Shown piece after piece: positions 5,675 through 6,174 of a stretch of DNA of 6,174 nucleotides. The stretch's first letter is position 1. Every line of letters starts with the position of its first letter. Under the pieces are notes generated by a model, which saw nothing but the letters and a program-made list of their open reading frames with translations, was not told the origin of the DNA and searched no databases. This stretch comes from UBA2330 sp035443185 (GTDB lineage: Bacteria > Bacteroidota > Ignavibacteria > Tepidaquicellales > Tepidaquicellaceae), in NCBI GenBank assembly GCA_035443185.1, contig DAORRV010000130.1, positions 1 through 6,174 on the forward strand, given 5' to 3'. A program made the position numbers and the translations under genes.

Positions 5675-5712
5675 AAATTAATTATATATGAAGCCAAAAA
5701 AATTAAAAAGAT
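5675..5712 (+). repeat. Direct repeat, copy 2 (overlaps the DUF971 start)
   Basis: Second copy of the 37/38-bp repeat. It covers the last 13 nt before the DUF971 ATG and the first 25 nt of the gene, encoding MKPKKLKR. Since it includes functional coding sequence, this is presumably the original and 5578-5614 the duplicate, or both derive from a local tandem duplication later split by the hairpin. Confidence 0.85.
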
Positions 5713-6002
5713 CCGAGGATAATAAACTAAGTATAGAATGGAATGATAATTCAGTTTCCGAACTGGACATAAAAATGCTGAGAGATGAATGTCCCTGCGT
5801 GCATTGCAAAGGTGAGACCGTACTGTTCAGCAGTTATATACCTATCAAAGACCCGTTTAAAGCTGCCGGATTTTATGAACTGGAAAAAATAGAACCTATC
5901 GGAAATTATGCAATTCAGATATTCTGGAAGGACGGTCACAATACCGGTATTTATTCGTGGGAGTATTTAAAGGAATTATCTGAAAGGGAAAATAAAAATT
6001 AA
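5688..6002 (+). CDS. DUF971 / GBBH-like N-terminal domain protein
   Basis: Small cytoplasmic protein (104 aa) consisting of a single DUF971 domain, the fold also found at the N-terminus of gamma-butyrobetaine hydroxylases and fused to Mrp/NBP35-type iron-sulfur carrier ATPases such as plant HCF101. Recognised by LSIEWNDNSVSELDIKMLRDECPCVHC and the C-terminal WKDGHNTGIYSWEYLKEL. Three cysteines (C35, C37, C40 in CPCVHC) and H84 in DGHNTGIYSW match the three-Cys, one-His zinc site of the hydroxylase N-domain. No catalytic dioxygenase domain follows, so it is not itself a hydroxylase. A role in iron-sulfur assembly is only suggested by family fusions. The start overlaps a direct repeat, there is no Shine-Dalgarno, and the gene lies 130 nt after the MFS stop; its lysine-rich first eight residues are plain family variation. 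Confidence 0.92.
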   Translation: MKPKKLKRSEDNKLSIEWNDNSVSELDIKMLRDECPCVHCKGETVLFSSYIPIKDPFKAAGFYELEKIEPIGNYAIQIFWKDGHNTGIYSWEYLKELSERENKN

Positions 6003-6110
6003 TTCATCACATTTGTCAGATAGTGTCAAAAATAATTTGATGTATATAAGAAAATGAAGTTTATTAAATATAAAAACCCCTCCAATAAATTAATTTTGAA
6101 TACAAACTTA

Positions 6111-6174
6111 TCATATCCGTCCAAAACGTTTCGCTGCAAAATTCAAGATTCATTATTTCCTGCTTGCTTTTTTT
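6111..6174 (-). repeat. Dispersed 64-bp repeat, copy B (inverted, runs off window)
   Basis: Inverted counterpart of 4060-4123, with 57 of 64 matches. It contains CCGTCCAAAACGTTTCG (6118-6134), the conserved core read on the other strand. It ends with a T-run exactly at the window edge, so the repeat may continue outside into a copy of the compound hairpin seen at 4008-4078. It begins about 108 nt after the DUF971 stop; the sequence between (6003-6110) is AT-rich and shows no gene or clear terminator. Confidence 0.85.

Overview
The window is an AT-rich chromosomal segment from a bacterium that most resembles the Bacteroidota/Chlorobi/Ignavibacteria side of the FCB group. This placement is inferred from protein style (RNase G of the 'MKKVILINS' type, a Rho with a charged disordered N-terminal extension), from weak or absent Shine-Dalgarno sequences on most genes, and from AT-rich spacers carrying short palindromic repeats. 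No rRNA or other decisive marker is present. All four real genes lie on the + strand.

Layout: 1-516 is an AT-rich gene-free leader holding a perfect operator-like palindrome and, just before the first gene, a small hairpin that covers the ribosome binding site. 517-1905 encodes transcription termination factor Rho, and 1932-3494 encodes a ribonuclease G/E-family endonuclease; they are 26 nt apart and probably co-transcribed. 3495-4285 is a 791-nt non-coding stretch packed with inverted repeats: a long hairpin with 16-bp arms, further stem-loops, an intrinsic-terminator-like hairpin, and a compound stem-loop that runs into a 64-bp dispersed repeat. 4286-5557 encodes a 12-helix MFS exporter of the MdtG-like DHA1 type that starts at TTG. 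5688-6002 encodes a small DUF971 (GBBH-like N-domain) putative zinc protein. Between these two genes a 37/38-bp direct repeat brackets a 9-bp-stem hairpin. The window ends inside an inverted second copy of the 64-bp repeat.

Rho and RNase G both act on RNA fate (transcription termination and RNA cleavage), so the first pair makes a sensible housekeeping unit. The MFS exporter and DUF971 protein show no evident functional link, but together they form a segment of about 2 kb bounded by inverted repeat copies. I see no phage, CRISPR, toxin-antitoxin, defence or biosynthetic system. The four proteins belong to known families; the less explained material is the repeat architecture between genes and the 9-nt tandem repeat at the start of rho.
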